Part shown: piece after piece, positions 18,561 to 28,486 of the stretch
How the letters are laid out: each line of letters begins with the position of its first letter
Position numbering within the stretch: position 1 is the first letter of the stretch
Assembly (NCBI RefSeq): GCF_006346325.1
Contig: NZ_VDYR01000001.1
Span: 930,001-994,000 of the forward strand
Origin: Sphingomonas japonica
GTDB taxonomy: Bacteria > Pseudomonadota > Alphaproteobacteria > Sphingomonadales > Sphingomonadaceae
Length of the DNA stretch: 64,000 nucleotides
Direction of reading: 5' to 3'
Notes under the pieces: model-generated
The model's database searches: none
Told to the model about the DNA's origin: nothing
What the model saw: the letters and a program-made list of their open reading frames with translations, nothing else
Made by a program: the position numbers and the translations under genes

Positions 18561-20002
18561 AACAGTGCCCGCGCCGCGTTCAGGCTCCAGCCGCCGAGCA
18601 GCGGGATCGCCAGATAGCCGAGCGGCGAAATGAACGCGGCGGTCAGCCCGATCAGGCCGCTTTCGACCATGCTGCCCGCGGGCGCGAAGGCCGGTGCCGG
18701 ATCGTCGAAATACATCGTCTTGATCACGCGCAGATAGTAATAGGCCCCGATCACCGACGCGGCGATGCCGACCACCGCCAGCGGGAACAGCCCGGCACTG
18801 ACCGCCGCCTCGAACACCGCGAACTTGGCGTAGAACCCGAATAGCGGCGGGATCCCCGCCAGGCTGAACATGAACATCGCCAGCGCCAGTGCGAGGCCGG
18901 GCCGCGTCGACGACATGCCCGACAGGCTGGCAACCGTCTCGACCGGCTGTCCATCGGCACCGCGCATTTGCAGCACCACCAGGAAACTGCCGAGCGTCAT
19001 CGCGACATAGATCGTCATGTACATCAGCACGGCGGCGACGCCTTGTTGCGTGCCTGCCGCCAGCCCGATCAGGGCAAAGCCGATATTGTTGATCGACGAA
19101 TAGGCGAGCAGCCGCTTGATGTTGGTCTGGCCGATTGCCGCAACCGCACCCAGCACGATCGAGGCCAGGCTCGCGAAGATCACGATCTGGCGCCAGTCGC
19201 TCGTCGCCGGCCCCATCGCCTCGATCGCGACGCGGATGGCGAGGCCAATCGCGGCGACCTTGGGTGCCGACGCGAAGAACGCCGTCACCGGCGTAGGTGC
19301 GCCTTCATAGACATCGGGCGTCCACATGTGGAACGGCACTGCGGAGATTTTGAACGCCAGCCCGGCAAACACGAACACCAGCCCGAACAGCAACCCCGTC
19401 GATGTCCCGCCAGCATAGGCCGCGGCGATGCCGGTGTAGAGCGTCGTTCCGGTGAACCCATAGACCAGACTGACGCCGTACAGCAGGATACCGCTGGCAA
19501 GGGCGCCGAGCACGAAATATTTGAGGCCGGCTTCCGCCGACCGCGCGTCCTGCCGCATGAAGCTCGCCAGGACATAGGCTGCCAGGCTCTGGAGCTCGAG
19601 CCCGACATAGAGGCTGAGCAGATCGCCCGACGACACCATCATCCCCATGCCGACCGCGGACAGCAGGATCAGCACCGGATATTCCGGACGCAGGTCGTCC
19701 CCCGAAGTCTGCTCGAAAAAGCGCGGCGCAATCACGATTGCGACCGCGGCGGCGATATAGATCAGCAGCTTGGCGAACGCTCCGAACGCATCGGCGCGGT
19801 ACAGGCCGTAGAACGCCTCACCTCCGCTCGACGCCGGGCCGATCAGCGCGATCGCGGCGCCGCCGAGCACCGCGATCGAGGTCCAGCTAACCGCGCGCGT
19901 CGACGCCTGCCCGCCCCATGCCGCCACCAGCATCAGGATCAACGCACCGCCGGTGAGCACCAGCTCGGGCAGCGCCATCGCGAGTTGGGCCGAATAATCC
20001 AT
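18557..20002 (-). CDS. nuoN: NADH-quinone oxidoreductase subunit N
   Basis: This 481-residue antiporter-like subunit of complex I sits in the membrane arm and takes part in proton pumping. It has about 14 predicted spans. The conserved segment FKISAVPFHMWTPDVYEG holds the key membrane Lys, and ELQSLAAYVLAS holds the Glu. The start is ATG 20002, overlapping the nuoM stop by one base (TGATG); an in-frame TTG three bases earlier is less likely. It is the last structural nuo gene, and birA begins inside its stop. Confidence 0.97.
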   Translation of the reverse strand: MDYSAQLAMALPELVLTGGALILMLVAAWGGQASTRAVSWTSIAVLGGAAIALIGPASSGGEAFYGLYRADAFGAFAKLLIYIAAAVAIVIAPRFFEQTSGDDLRPEYPVLILLSAVGMGMMVSSGDLLSLYVGLELQSLAAYVLASFMRQDARSAEAGLKYFVLGALASGILLYGVSLVYGFTGTTLYTGIAAAYAGGTSTGLLFGLVFVFAGLAFKISAVPFHMWTPDVYEGAPTPVTAFFASAPKVAAIGLAIRVAIEAMGPATSDWRQIVIFASLASIVLGAVAAIGQTNIKRLLAYSSINNIGFALIGLAAGTQQGVAAVLMYMTIYVAMTLGSFLVVLQMRGADGQPVETVASLSGMSSTRPGLALALAMFMFSLAGIPPLFGFYAKFAVFEAAVSAGLFPLAVVGIAASVIGAYYYLRVIKTMYFDDPAPAFAPAGSMVESGLIGLTAAFISPLGYLAIPLLGGWSLNAARALF

Positions 20003-21585
20003 CAATGGCCTTCCCCGTGCGCTTGCGCGGCACTTTCAGAATGTCCTTCGGCCGCCACGATACGCGCCTCCTGCGCTGCGATGGCCTCCGGCGTACCGAG
20101 TGTAGGCCGCGAGTCGCCGCCCGGATTGGCGCGGTCGATCCGATCCAGCAGCGTCGCGACGTCGGCGCGCATCGGTGCCAGAAACGGTTCCGGATAAACG
20201 CCCATCCACAGCACCACTGCGGCGATCGGCGCCAGCAGAGCCAGCTCGCGCTTCGAAAGGTCGGGCATCGCGCGGACGTCGTCCTTGGTCAGCTCGCCCC
20301 ACACCACGCGGCGGTACAGATACAGCATGTATGCGGCGCCCAGAATGATGCCGGTCGTGCACAGCAGCGCGATCGTCGTCGATACCTGATACGTCCCCGC
20401 CAGGCTCAGGAACTCGCCGACGAAGCCGCTGGTGCCCGGCAGACCGATCGACGCCATCGTGAACAGCAGGAACAGGATGGCATATTGCGGCATGTTGTTC
20501 GCCAGCCCGCCATAGCGCGCGATCTCGCGGGTATGCAGCCGGTCATAGATGACGCCGACGCACAGGAACAACGCGCCCGAGACGAGGCCATGCGACAGCA
20601 TGACGATCATCGCGCCTTCGATACCCTGCTGGTTGAACGCGAACAGACCGATCGTGACGATCGCCATATGCGCGACCGACGAATAGGCGATCAGCTTCTT
20701 CATGTCTTGCTGCACCAGCGCGACCAGCGAGGTGTAGATCACCGCCACCGCCGACAGCCCGAAGATCAGCCAGGTCAGCTGCCCCGACGCTTCGGGAAAC
20801 ATCGGCAGGCTGAAGCGCAGGAACCCGTATCCGCCCAGCTTGAGCAGCACGCCCGCCAGGATAACCGATCCCGCGGTCGGCGCCTGAACATGCGCGTCGG
20901 GCAGCCAGGTGTGCACCGGCCACATCGGCATCTTGACCGCGAACGATGCAAAGAACGCCAGCCACAGCCAGGTCTGCACCCCGGCCGGGAAGTCATACTC
21001 CATCAGGTCCGGGATGTACGACGTCCCCGCATTGACGCTCATATAGAGCATCGCGATGAACATCAGCACCGATCCGAGCAGCGTGTAGAGGAAGAACTTG
21101 TAGCTCGCGTAGATTCGGTTCGCCCCGCCCCAGATCCCGATGATCAGGTACATCGGGATCAGGCCGCCTTCGAAGAAGATATAGAACAGGAACAGGTCCT
21201 GCGCGGCGAAGGTGCCGATCATCAGCAGCTCGACCATCAGGAACGCGGCCATATATTCCGGCACGCGCTTTTCGATCGCCACCCAGCTCGCGCCGATGCA
21301 GATCGGCATCAGGAACACGCTGAGCATGATCAGCATCAATGCAAAGCCGTCGATGCCGAGCGCCCATGCGAACCGCCCGAACAGCGGCGCATATTCGGTG
21401 AACTGCCACTGCGGCGCCGAAGCGGCGATATCGAAATTGGCCCACAGCATCAGCCCGAGCGCAAGGTCGATCAGCGTGGCGATCAATGCCGTCCAGCGCG
21501 CGGTCCTCGCATCGACGAACAGGCATGCGATCGCCGCCAGTGCAGGCACCAGCAACATGATCGACAGGATTGGGAACCCGTTCAT
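20002..21585 (-). CDS. nuoM: NADH-quinone oxidoreductase subunit M
   Basis: This 527-residue antiporter-like subunit of complex I has about 14 transmembrane helices. The conserved Glu is E139 (LFYIFFEGGLIPMY) and the central Lys is K218 (FAVKMPMWPVHTWLPDAH), both part of the proton path. The ATG at 21585 overlaps the nuoL stop by four bases (ATGA). The C-terminal tail is polar with Ala/Glu-rich sequence, somewhat extended. Confidence 0.98.
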   Translation of the reverse strand: MNGFPILSIMLLVPALAAIACLFVDARTARWTALIATLIDLALGLMLWANFDIAASAPQWQFTEYAPLFGRFAWALGIDGFALMLIMLSVFLMPICIGASWVAIEKRVPEYMAAFLMVELLMIGTFAAQDLFLFYIFFEGGLIPMYLIIGIWGGANRIYASYKFFLYTLLGSVLMFIAMLYMSVNAGTSYIPDLMEYDFPAGVQTWLWLAFFASFAVKMPMWPVHTWLPDAHVQAPTAGSVILAGVLLKLGGYGFLRFSLPMFPEASGQLTWLIFGLSAVAVIYTSLVALVQQDMKKLIAYSSVAHMAIVTIGLFAFNQQGIEGAMIVMLSHGLVSGALFLCVGVIYDRLHTREIARYGGLANNMPQYAILFLLFTMASIGLPGTSGFVGEFLSLAGTYQVSTTIALLCTTGIILGAAYMLYLYRRVVWGELTKDDVRAMPDLSKRELALLAPIAAVVLWMGVYPEPFLAPMRADVATLLDRIDRANPGGDSRPTLGTPEAIAAQEARIVAAEGHSESAAQAHGEGH

Positions 21586-23642
21586 CGCGTGATCGCCCAG
21601 GTCACGGCCGCGGTCAGGCCGATCAGCATGATGAAGGCATAGCTATAGACATATCCCGATTGCAGCCGCCCGGCGATCCGGCTCGAAAGGCCCACGAACG
21701 CGGCGGAGCCATTGGGCCCGAAGCGGTCGATCGTCCCTTCGTCGCCCGCCTTCCAGAACAGCCGCCCGATCGCGAACGCCGGACGCACGAACAGCAGGTC
21801 GTACAGTTCGTCGAAATACCATTTGTGCAACAGGAAGCGGTGCAGGATCCGGAAGTGTCCGGCAAACGTCGCCGAGAAGCCGGGCCGCAGGATGTAGGTG
21901 TAGAATGCCGCGACGAAGCCGATCACCATGACGATGCTCGCGGCCAGCTTCACCAGCAACGGCACTTCGTGCATCGCGTGCGCCAGCCCGGCGTCGAAAT
22001 AGAGCGCGCCTTTCCAGAACGCCTCGCCCGCCTCCGGCTCGATGAACCAGTGGTGGAAGACATAGCCCGAGAGCACAGCGCCCAGCGTCAGCAGCAGCAG
22101 CGGGATCAGCATCGCCAGCCCGCTCTCATGCGGATGATAGCCCGCGGTCCCGGTCGCCACCTGGCTCGCATGCGCGGCTTGCGTCGATGGAGCGTGTCCG
22201 GCGTCTTCCTGCGCGGGGTCGTCATGGTCATTCGCATCGTGCGCCGCATGCGCCGCGTGCTGGATATGCTCCGACCCTGCCCAGCGCGGCTTGCCCCAGA
22301 AGGTCAGGAACATCAGCCGCCACGAATAGAAGCTGGTCAGCAGCGCCGCGATCGTGCCGACCCAGAACGCGCCCTGTCCCTCGGCGCCCGCGGCCCATGC
22401 CGACTCAAGGATCGCGTCCTTCGAATGGAACCCGGCAAATCCGCCGAAGCCGTAGATCCCGACGCCGGTGATCGCCAGCGTTCCCGCCAGCATCGTCCAG
22501 AACGTCACCGGGATATGCTTCCTGAGGCCGCCATAGAAGCGCATGTCCTGTTCATGATGCATCGCGTGGATCACCGATCCCGCGCCAAGGAACAGCAGCG
22601 CCTTGAAGAACGCGTGGGTGAACAGGTGGAACATCGCCGCGCCATACGCGCCGACGCCCGCAGCGAAGAACATGTAGCCGAGCTGCGAACAGGTCGAATA
22701 CGCGATGACCCGCTTGATATCGGTCTGCACCGTGCCGATCGTGGCGGCAAAGATACAGGTCGCCGCGCCCACTCCGGTCACGACCGCCAATGCCACCGGC
22801 GACACCTCGAACATCGGCGACAGGCGGCACACCATGAACACGCCCGCCGTCACCATCGTCGCGGCGTGGATCAGCGCGGACACCGGTGTCGGCCCCTCCA
22901 TCGCGTCGGGAAGCCAGGTGTGGAGGCCAAGCTGCGCCGACTTGCCCATCGCGCCGATGAACAGCAGCAGGCACAGGATCGTCATCGTATCGAGACGGTA
23001 TCCCAGGAAGCCGATCGTCGATCCCGCCATCTCGGGCGCCATTTCGAGGATTGCCGGGATCGAGATGGTGTCGAACACCAGATAGGTGCCGAAAATGCCG
23101 AGCATGAAGCCGAGGTCGCCGACGCGGTTCACGACGAATGCCTTGATCGCAGCCGCCTGCGCTGACGGCTTCTTGTACCAGAATCCGATCAACAGGTAGC
23201 TGGCGAGGCCCACGCCTTCCCAGCCGAAGAACATCTGGACCAGATTGTCGGCAGTCACCAGCATCAGCATCGCAAAGGTGAACAGCGACAGGTACGCGAA
23301 GAACCGCGGCTGGTCCGGATCCTCCTCCATATAGCCCCAGCTATAGAGGTGGACGAGCGCCGACACCGACGTGATCACGACCAGCATCACCGCGGTCAGC
23401 GCATCGACGCGCAGCGCCCAATCGACGGTCATGCTGCCCGACTGCATCCACAAAAGCACCGGGGTCACCGTCGCTTCGCTGGTACCGCTCAAAAAGCCGA
23501 GGAAGATCGGCCACGAAAGCGCACACGAAACGAAAAGCGCTGCGGTCGTCACGGCCTTGGCCGCGACGCTGCCGATCGCGCGATTGCCCAGACCAGCGAC
23601 GATCGCGGCCAGTAGCGGCAGGAAAACGAGTAATTGGATCAC
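21582..23642 (-). CDS. nuoL: NADH-quinone oxidoreductase subunit L
   Basis: This 686-residue distal antiporter-like subunit carries the long lateral helix of complex I. Conserved E142 (FFGWEGVGLASYLLIGFWY) and K234 (GAMGKSAQ) are present, with about 16 spans. An extra polar loop at about 457-505 is unusually rich in His (for example HAAHAAHDANDHDD), with about eight His within 47 residues. It starts at GTG 23642, seven bases after nuoK. Confidence 0.97.
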   Translation of the reverse strand: MIQLLVFLPLLAAIVAGLGNRAIGSVAAKAVTTAALFVSCALSWPIFLGFLSGTSEATVTPVLLWMQSGSMTVDWALRVDALTAVMLVVITSVSALVHLYSWGYMEEDPDQPRFFAYLSLFTFAMLMLVTADNLVQMFFGWEGVGLASYLLIGFWYKKPSAQAAAIKAFVVNRVGDLGFMLGIFGTYLVFDTISIPAILEMAPEMAGSTIGFLGYRLDTMTILCLLLFIGAMGKSAQLGLHTWLPDAMEGPTPVSALIHAATMVTAGVFMVCRLSPMFEVSPVALAVVTGVGAATCIFAATIGTVQTDIKRVIAYSTCSQLGYMFFAAGVGAYGAAMFHLFTHAFFKALLFLGAGSVIHAMHHEQDMRFYGGLRKHIPVTFWTMLAGTLAITGVGIYGFGGFAGFHSKDAILESAWAAGAEGQGAFWVGTIAALLTSFYSWRLMFLTFWGKPRWAGSEHIQHAAHAAHDANDHDDPAQEDAGHAPSTQAAHASQVATGTAGYHPHESGLAMLIPLLLLTLGAVLSGYVFHHWFIEPEAGEAFWKGALYFDAGLAHAMHEVPLLVKLAASIVMVIGFVAAFYTYILRPGFSATFAGHFRILHRFLLHKWYFDELYDLLFVRPAFAIGRLFWKAGDEGTIDRFGPNGSAAFVGLSSRIAGRLQSGYVYSYAFIMLIGLTAAVTWAITR

Positions 23643-23649
23643 CAGAGGA

Positions 23650-23955
23650 TCACCCCTTCATCCGGCTGGGATCGTCGACCGCGATCGAACCGCGGCCGCG
23701 GAAATAGATGACGAGAATGGCGAGCCCGATCGCAGCCTCGCCCGCCGCCACGGTCAGCACGAACATCGCGAACACCTGGCCCACAAGGTCGCCCAGATAC
23801 GCTGAAAACGCCACAAGGTTGAGGTTCACCGCCAGCAGGATCAGCTCGATCGCCATAAGGATGACGATCAGGTTCTTGCGATTGGCGAAGATGCCTAGCA
23901 CCCCCATCGTGAACAGGATCGCCGATACGACGAGATAATGGGTAAGCCCGATCAC
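23650..23955 (-). CDS. nuoK: NADH-quinone oxidoreductase subunit K
   Basis: This 101-residue subunit has three transmembrane helices and the conserved membrane Glu residues in [15 protein letters not shown] and [11 protein letters not shown]. It starts at GTG 23955, which overlaps the nuoJ stop by four bases (GTGA), a coupling seen repeatedly in this operon. The length is typical. Confidence 0.96.
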   Translation of the reverse strand: MIGLTHYLVVSAILFTMGVLGIFANRKNLIVILMAIELILLAVNLNLVAFSAYLGDLVGQVFAMFVLTVAAGEAAIGLAILVIYFRGRGSIAVDDPSRMKG

Positions 23956-24563
23956 AGCTCCACTCCCTGCCCGACCGGCGGATTGACGTTGCGCGTCGCA
24001 TCCTTGGCGCGGCGGTTGATCTGGCGGTTGATATCCTGCTTCAGCACGCCCGACCGCTCGCGATAGGTCAGCACGATCGCGCCGATCATCGCGACCAGCA
24101 GCACGAGCCCGGCACCCTCGAACACGAACAGATAGCGTGTGTAGAGCAGCCGCCCGATCGCCTCGATATTGGCAACGCCCGGATCGATCGGCGCGACCCG
24201 CGCGGCAAGATCGACGCCGCCCGCACTCCAAGCTCCCACCCCGATCAGAATCTCGGCGACCAGCACCGCCGCCAGCAGCAGCCCGAACGCCGCATAGCGC
24301 ACGAAGCCGGCGCGCAGCTCGGCGAAATCGATGTCGAGCATCATCACCACGAACAGGAACAGCACCGCGACCGCGCCGACATAGACGATGACCAGCAGCA
24401 TCGCGATGAACTCGGCACCGACCAGCACCATCAGCCCGGCTGCGTTGAAGAACGCCAGGATCAGCCAAAGCACCGAATGCACCGGATTGCGCGACGATAT
24501 CGTCATCGCGCCCGACAGCAGCACGACGCCCGCGAACAGGTAAAAGGCGATGGCCTGGATCAA
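23952..24563 (-). CDS. nuoJ: NADH-quinone oxidoreductase subunit J
   Basis: This 203-residue membrane subunit has five predicted spans and the typical segment [20 protein letters not shown], followed by a polar C-terminal tail (about 165-203). The start is TTG 24563, with AAGGGA seven bases upstream; a longer frame to 24803 only reads through nuoI out of phase. Confidence 0.95.
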   Translation of the reverse strand: MIQAIAFYLFAGVVLLSGAMTISSRNPVHSVLWLILAFFNAAGLMVLVGAEFIAMLLVIVYVGAVAVLFLFVVMMLDIDFAELRAGFVRYAAFGLLLAAVLVAEILIGVGAWSAGGVDLAARVAPIDPGVANIEAIGRLLYTRYLFVFEGAGLVLLVAMIGAIVLTYRERSGVLKQDINRQINRRAKDATRNVNPPVGQGVEL

Positions 24564-24616
24564 TGCCCAGTCCCTTGCGATGCGTGAATCATTCGAACCC
24601 CTTCGGTGGCGGTCGC

Positions 24617-25102
24617 TTAGCGATACGGGGCGTCGGCGGCAAGGTTCGCGGCGATCGCGCGTTCCCAGCGATCGCCGTTCGCGAGCAGCTTGTCCTTGTG
24701 ATAGATCAGCTCTTCGCGCGTCTCGGTGGCGAACTCGAAATTCGGCCCCTCGACGATCGCATCGACCGGGCATGCCTCGGCGCAAAGTCCGCAATAGATG
24801 CACTTGGTCATGTCGATGTCGTAGCGCGTCGTGCGCCGCGATCCGTCGTCGCGCGGCTCGGCCTCAATCGTGATCGCCAGCGCCGGGCAGACCGCCTCGC
24901 ACAGCTTGCACGCGATGCAGCGCTCCTCGCCATTGGGATAGCGGCGCAGCGCATGCTCGCCCCGGAACCGCGGCGAGATCGGGTTCTTCTCGTACGGATA
25001 GTTGATCGTCGCCTTGGCCTTGAAGAAATAGCGCAAGGTCAGCGCGTGCGCCTTGAGGAACTCCCACAAGGTGAACGAACGAATGGTCTGGGCGAGGCTC
25101 AT
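24617..25102 (-). CDS. nuoI: NADH-quinone oxidoreductase subunit I
   Basis: This 161-residue iron-sulfur subunit of the peripheral arm carries two [4Fe-4S] clusters. Ligands C62, C65, C68 and C72 ([12 protein letters not shown]), and C101, C104, C107 and C111 ([12 protein letters not shown]) are intact. It passes electrons from NuoG towards the N2 cluster in NuoB. The ATG overlaps the nuoH stop by four bases. Confidence 0.98.
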   Translation of the reverse strand: MSLAQTIRSFTLWEFLKAHALTLRYFFKAKATINYPYEKNPISPRFRGEHALRRYPNGEERCIACKLCEAVCPALAITIEAEPRDDGSRRTTRYDIDMTKCIYCGLCAEACPVDAIVEGPNFEFATETREELIYHKDKLLANGDRWERAIAANLAADAPYR

Positions 25103-26157
25103 GCGGCCACTCCATAACGGGTAAGCATCAGATACCCCGACACCAGGAATACGAACAACAGCGACATCGGCAGGAATATCTTCCAGCCCAGCCGCATCAG
25201 CTGGTCATAGCGATAGCGCGGCACCGTCGCCTTGATCCACGAGAAGATGAAGAAGAAAACCAGGATCTTGGCGAACAGCCACAGGATACCCGGAATGTCG
25301 AACCACGGGATCAGGTCGATGTTGAGCGGCGGCAGATACCCGCCCCAGAACAGCACCGCATTGAGCGTGCACATCAAAATGACGTTGGCATATTCGCCCA
25401 GCCAGTAGAGCGCGAACGCCATCGACGAATATTCGGTCTGATATCCTGCGACCAGCTCGCTTTCCGCCTCGGTGAGGTCGAACGGCGCGCGCTGCGTCTC
25501 GGCCAGGGACGAGATCAGGAACACCACGGCCATCGGGAACAGCAGCGGGTTGAAGCCGAAGCCGTTGAACAGCCCTAGCACATGTCCCTGCTGCTGTGCG
25601 ACGATTTCCGACAGGTTGAAGCTGCCTGCCCACAGCACGACCGAAATCAGCACGAAGCCGATCGCGACTTCATAGCTGACCATCTGCGCCGCCGCACGGA
25701 TCGCCGAAAAAAACGGGTATTTCGAATTGGACGACCACCCTGCCAGGATGATGCCATAGACCCCGAGCGACGACGCCGCGAGCACGTAGAGCAACCCGAC
25801 ATTGATGTCGGCCAGCACCACGCCGACATCGAACGGCACCACCGCCCACACGATCAATGCGACGGTAAAGGTGATGATCGGCGCCAGCAGGAACAGCCCC
25901 TTGTTGGCACTGGTCGGGATGATCGTTTCCTGCAGGAACACCTTCAGGCCATCGGCGAAGGACTGCAGCAGCCCGAACGGCCCGACCACGTTCGGTCCCT
26001 TGCGCAGCGCCATCGCCGCCCAGATCTTGCGATCGGCATAGATGATCATCGCCACCGCCAGCATCACCGGCAGAGCGATCAACAGGATGCCGGCGATCGT
26101 CGCGGTGAACCACGCGCCTTCGTAGCCCATGCCGATCGACTGGAAGAATGTGGTCAT
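25099..26157 (-). CDS. nuoH: NADH-quinone oxidoreductase subunit H
   Basis: This 352-residue membrane subunit lies at the junction of the membrane and peripheral arms and helps form the quinone chamber. It has about eight spans and the typical loops [19 protein letters not shown], then [20 protein letters not shown]. It begins after an irregular intergenic stretch (26158-26341) with family A repeats and a duplicated piece of nuoG. Confidence 0.98.
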   Translation of the reverse strand: MTTFFQSIGMGYEGAWFTATIAGILLIALPVMLAVAMIIYADRKIWAAMALRKGPNVVGPFGLLQSFADGLKVFLQETIIPTSANKGLFLLAPIITFTVALIVWAVVPFDVGVVLADINVGLLYVLAASSLGVYGIILAGWSSNSKYPFFSAIRAAAQMVSYEVAIGFVLISVVLWAGSFNLSEIVAQQQGHVLGLFNGFGFNPLLFPMAVVFLISSLAETQRAPFDLTEAESELVAGYQTEYSSMAFALYWLGEYANVILMCTLNAVLFWGGYLPPLNIDLIPWFDIPGILWLFAKILVFFFIFSWIKATVPRYRYDQLMRLGWKIFLPMSLLFVFLVSGYLMLTRYGVAA

Positions 26158-26173
26158 TGGCGAACCCCTTCCC

Positions 26174-26252
26174 CCGTTCGTGTCAAGCGAAGTCGAGACA
26201 CGGTGAGGGAGCGTGACTGTGCCGTTTCTCGACTACGCTCGAAACAAACGGC
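26174..26252. repeat. Two family A palindromic repeats in inverted orientation
   Basis: A copy at 26174-26203 (core TCAAGCGAAGTCGAGACACGG) and an inverted copy at 26221-26252 (core TTTCTCGACTACGCTCGAAAC) lie between nuoG and nuoH. The pair can form a larger cruciform-like structure. They match the repeats at 241-266 and 54574-54675. Confidence 0.75.
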
Positions 26253-26262
26253 ATCCCAAGGA

Positions 26263-26325
26263 GAATGGATCACTCCGCCGCCTCCGCGAAATCCTGTCCG
26301 TGGACCAGCTCCGCCGAGCATCGCC
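26263..26325 (-). pseudogene. Duplicated 3' end of nuoG (about 18 codons)
   Basis: On the minus strand this stretch reads CSAELVHGQDFAEAAE and stop, against CSAELVHGDDFAEAAE and stop at the true nuoG end. The copy lies after the stop of the 45-residue ORF, in that ORF's frame, with no start of its own. It looks like the scar of a partial tandem duplication. Confidence 0.8.
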
Positions 26326-26341
26326 GCCTTCGGACGATTAA

Positions 26342-26479
26342 TCAAAACCATCCAGTCCAAAGCGGCAGCATAAGCAGCGCAAGACAGATCGATCCTAAAG
26401 CGATGATCGTCCCGATCCGTACCAATCGCGATTTCGCGCTCGTCAGCGACTCCAGCAGCGCTACGAAAATCTGGTCCAT
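26342..26479 (-). CDS. Small membrane protein ORF between nuoG and nuoH
   Basis: A 45-residue ORF begins at ATG 26479, six bases after the nuoG stop. It has a polar N-terminus followed by one hydrophobic span (TIIALGSICLALLMLPLW). It is too short for standard gene finders but well placed for translational coupling to nuoG. It is followed by a copy of the last nuoG codons. Candidate accessory membrane protein of complex I, or a chance ORF within a duplication. Confidence 0.5.
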   Translation of the reverse strand: MDQIFVALLESLTSAKSRLVRIGTIIALGSICLALLMLPLWTGWF

Positions 26480-26485
26480 AACCCA

Positions 26486-28486
26486 TCACTCCGCCGCCTC
26501 CGCGAAATCGTCGCCGTGGACCAGTTCCGCCGAGCAGCGCTGCATGGTCGGGCTGGCGCGGCAGATCACATTGGTCATGTAGAAATCGGCAATCGGGTAG
26601 GTGACCTCACCAGTCGCGGTGGCATCGAGCGCAGGCGGGTTCCAGTCGAAACCGACCAGCCCCTCCGCACCCAGTGCGGGCACGTCGGCAACCATTGCCG
26701 CGCGCACCTGATCGAAACTGTCGAACGGCAACCTGACGCCCAGCCGTTCGCCAAGCGCACGGAAAATCGACCAGTCCTCACGCGCATCCCCGGGCGGGAA
26801 TACGGCGCGATCACCGCGTTGGACGCGCCCTTCCAGGTTCACATATGTCCCCGCCTTTTCGGCGTAGCTGGCACCGGGCAAAATCACGTCGGCATGATGC
26901 GCGCCGTGATCGCCGTGATGCCCGACATACACTTTGAAACTGTCGGCAAATCCGCTGAAATCGACCTCGTCGGCACCAAGGAAGAACGCCAGCTTTGGCC
27001 TGGCGGCGACAATGTCGGCAATTCCGCCCGGCTGCGCATAGCCGAGCATCAGCCCGCCCATACGCGCCGCGGCGGTATGGACGACGCCGAAGCCGTTCCA
27101 CTGATCGCGGACCACGTTGAGGCTCTTGGCCAGAGCCAAGGCTCCGCCGAATCCGGTCTTGAGCGCTCCCGGTCCGACGATCAGCAACGGTCGCCCGGCC
27201 TTGGCGAATGCGTCGCCAACCTCGTCAGGCAAGTCGCCCAACAGCGACAGGTCGTTGCCAAGCCACGTCGCGCGGTAGGTAAGATCGACTTCGGGCCCGA
27301 TCGCGAACACCTTCGCCCCGCGCTTGATCGCCTTACGCACGCGCGTGTTGATGAGCGGCGCCTCGTGGCGCAAATCGCTGCCGATCAGCAGGATGACGTC
27401 GGCATCCTCGACCCCGGCGATCGTCGGGTTGAACGCGACCGCTCCCAGGTTGGTGACGTCGTACGCCAGCCCGGTCTGGCGGCCCTCGAGCAGCGAAGAT
27501 CCCATCGCCTTGACCAGCGCCCCGGCGGCGAACATCGTCTCGCAATCGAGCAGATCGCCCGCGATCGCCGCGACGCTCGATCCGGCTTCGACTGCCGCGA
27601 TCGCATCGAACGCTTCATTCCATGTCGCGGGAACCAGCGTGCCGCCCTTGCGCACATAGGGTTGGTCGAGCCGCCGCCGCACCAGCCCGTCCACGGCATG
27701 CCGCGTCTTGTCGTGCGCCCACTCCTCGTTGACGTCCTCGTTGATCCGCGGCAGCGCGCGCAGCACCTGGCGACCCCGGCTGTCGAGCCGGATGTTGGTG
27801 CCGACCGCGTCCATCACGTCGATCGCCAGCGTCTTGGTGAGTTCCCACGGCCGCGCTTCGAACGCATAAGGCTTCGAGGTCAGCGCCCCGACCGGGCAGA
27901 GGTCGACCACGTTTCCCGACAATTCGCTGGTCACCGCGCGCTCGAGATACGACGTGATCTGCATGTCCTCGCCGCGCCCGATCGCGCCGATCTCCTCGAC
28001 GCCTGCGACTTCCTCGGCAAAACGGATGCAGCGCGTGCACTGGATGCACCGCGTCATCACCGTCTTGACGATCGGGCCCATGTACTTCTCGGTCACCGCG
28101 CGCTTGTTCTCGGTATAGCGCGAATGCCCGCGGCCATAGGCGATCGACTGGTCCTGCAGGTCGCATTCGCCGCCCTGGTCGCAGATCGGGCAATCGAGCG
28201 GGTGATTGATGAGCAGGAATTCCATCACCCCCTCGCGCGCGGCCTTGACCATCGCGCTGTCGGTGCGGATCTCCTGATTGTCGGCGGCAGGCAGCGCACA
28301 GCTCGCTTGCGGCTTGGGTGGCCCCGGCTTCACCTCGACCAGACACATCCGGCAGTTGCCCGCGATGCTCAGCCGTTCGTGATAGCAAAACCGCGGGATT
28401 TCCTTGCCCGCAGCCTCGCACGCCTGAAGCACGGTGGCACCCTGCGGGACTTCGACTTCAACCCCGTCCACGGTTAGTTTAGGCAT
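26486..28486 (-). CDS. nuoG: NADH-quinone oxidoreductase subunit G
   Basis: This 666-residue large subunit of the NADH-dehydrogenase module has an N-terminal [2Fe-2S] ferredoxin domain (C34, C45, C48, C63). A His/Cys-ligated cluster follows (HPLDCPICDQGGECDLQD), then a [4Fe-4S] group (CIQCTRCIRF) and a molybdopterin-oxidoreductase-like C-terminal domain without cofactor. ATG 28486 starts MPKLTVDG; a 13-residue upstream extension is possible but unsupported. Its 3' end is duplicated at 26263-26325. Upstream the operon is broken by a low-GC gene, so it may have its own promoter. Confidence 0.97.
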   Translation of the reverse strand: MPKLTVDGVEVEVPQGATVLQACEAAGKEIPRFCYHERLSIAGNCRMCLVEVKPGPPKPQASCALPAADNQEIRTDSAMVKAAREGVMEFLLINHPLDCPICDQGGECDLQDQSIAYGRGHSRYTENKRAVTEKYMGPIVKTVMTRCIQCTRCIRFAEEVAGVEEIGAIGRGEDMQITSYLERAVTSELSGNVVDLCPVGALTSKPYAFEARPWELTKTLAIDVMDAVGTNIRLDSRGRQVLRALPRINEDVNEEWAHDKTRHAVDGLVRRRLDQPYVRKGGTLVPATWNEAFDAIAAVEAGSSVAAIAGDLLDCETMFAAGALVKAMGSSLLEGRQTGLAYDVTNLGAVAFNPTIAGVEDADVILLIGSDLRHEAPLINTRVRKAIKRGAKVFAIGPEVDLTYRATWLGNDLSLLGDLPDEVGDAFAKAGRPLLIVGPGALKTGFGGALALAKSLNVVRDQWNGFGVVHTAAARMGGLMLGYAQPGGIADIVAARPKLAFFLGADEVDFSGFADSFKVYVGHHGDHGAHHADVILPGASYAEKAGTYVNLEGRVQRGDRAVFPPGDAREDWSIFRALGERLGVRLPFDSFDQVRAAMVADVPALGAEGLVGFDWNPPALDATATGEVTYPIADFYMTNVICRASPTMQRCSAELVHGDDFAEAAE

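Noticed and set aside
21570..23165. Long plus-strand frame of 531 codons opposite nuoL
   Set aside because: It is Arg/His/Gln-rich with no family resemblance and overlaps the well-conserved nuoL throughout.
26154..26489. 111-codon minus-strand frame between nuoG and nuoH
   Set aside because: It runs through palindromic repeats and the nuoG duplication out of frame with both. The 45-residue frame at 26342-26479 is the better candidate.
26516..28477. Long plus-strand frame of 653 codons opposite nuoG
   Set aside because: nuoG is certain from its cluster-binding Cys motifs; the opposite frame shows only shadow composition.
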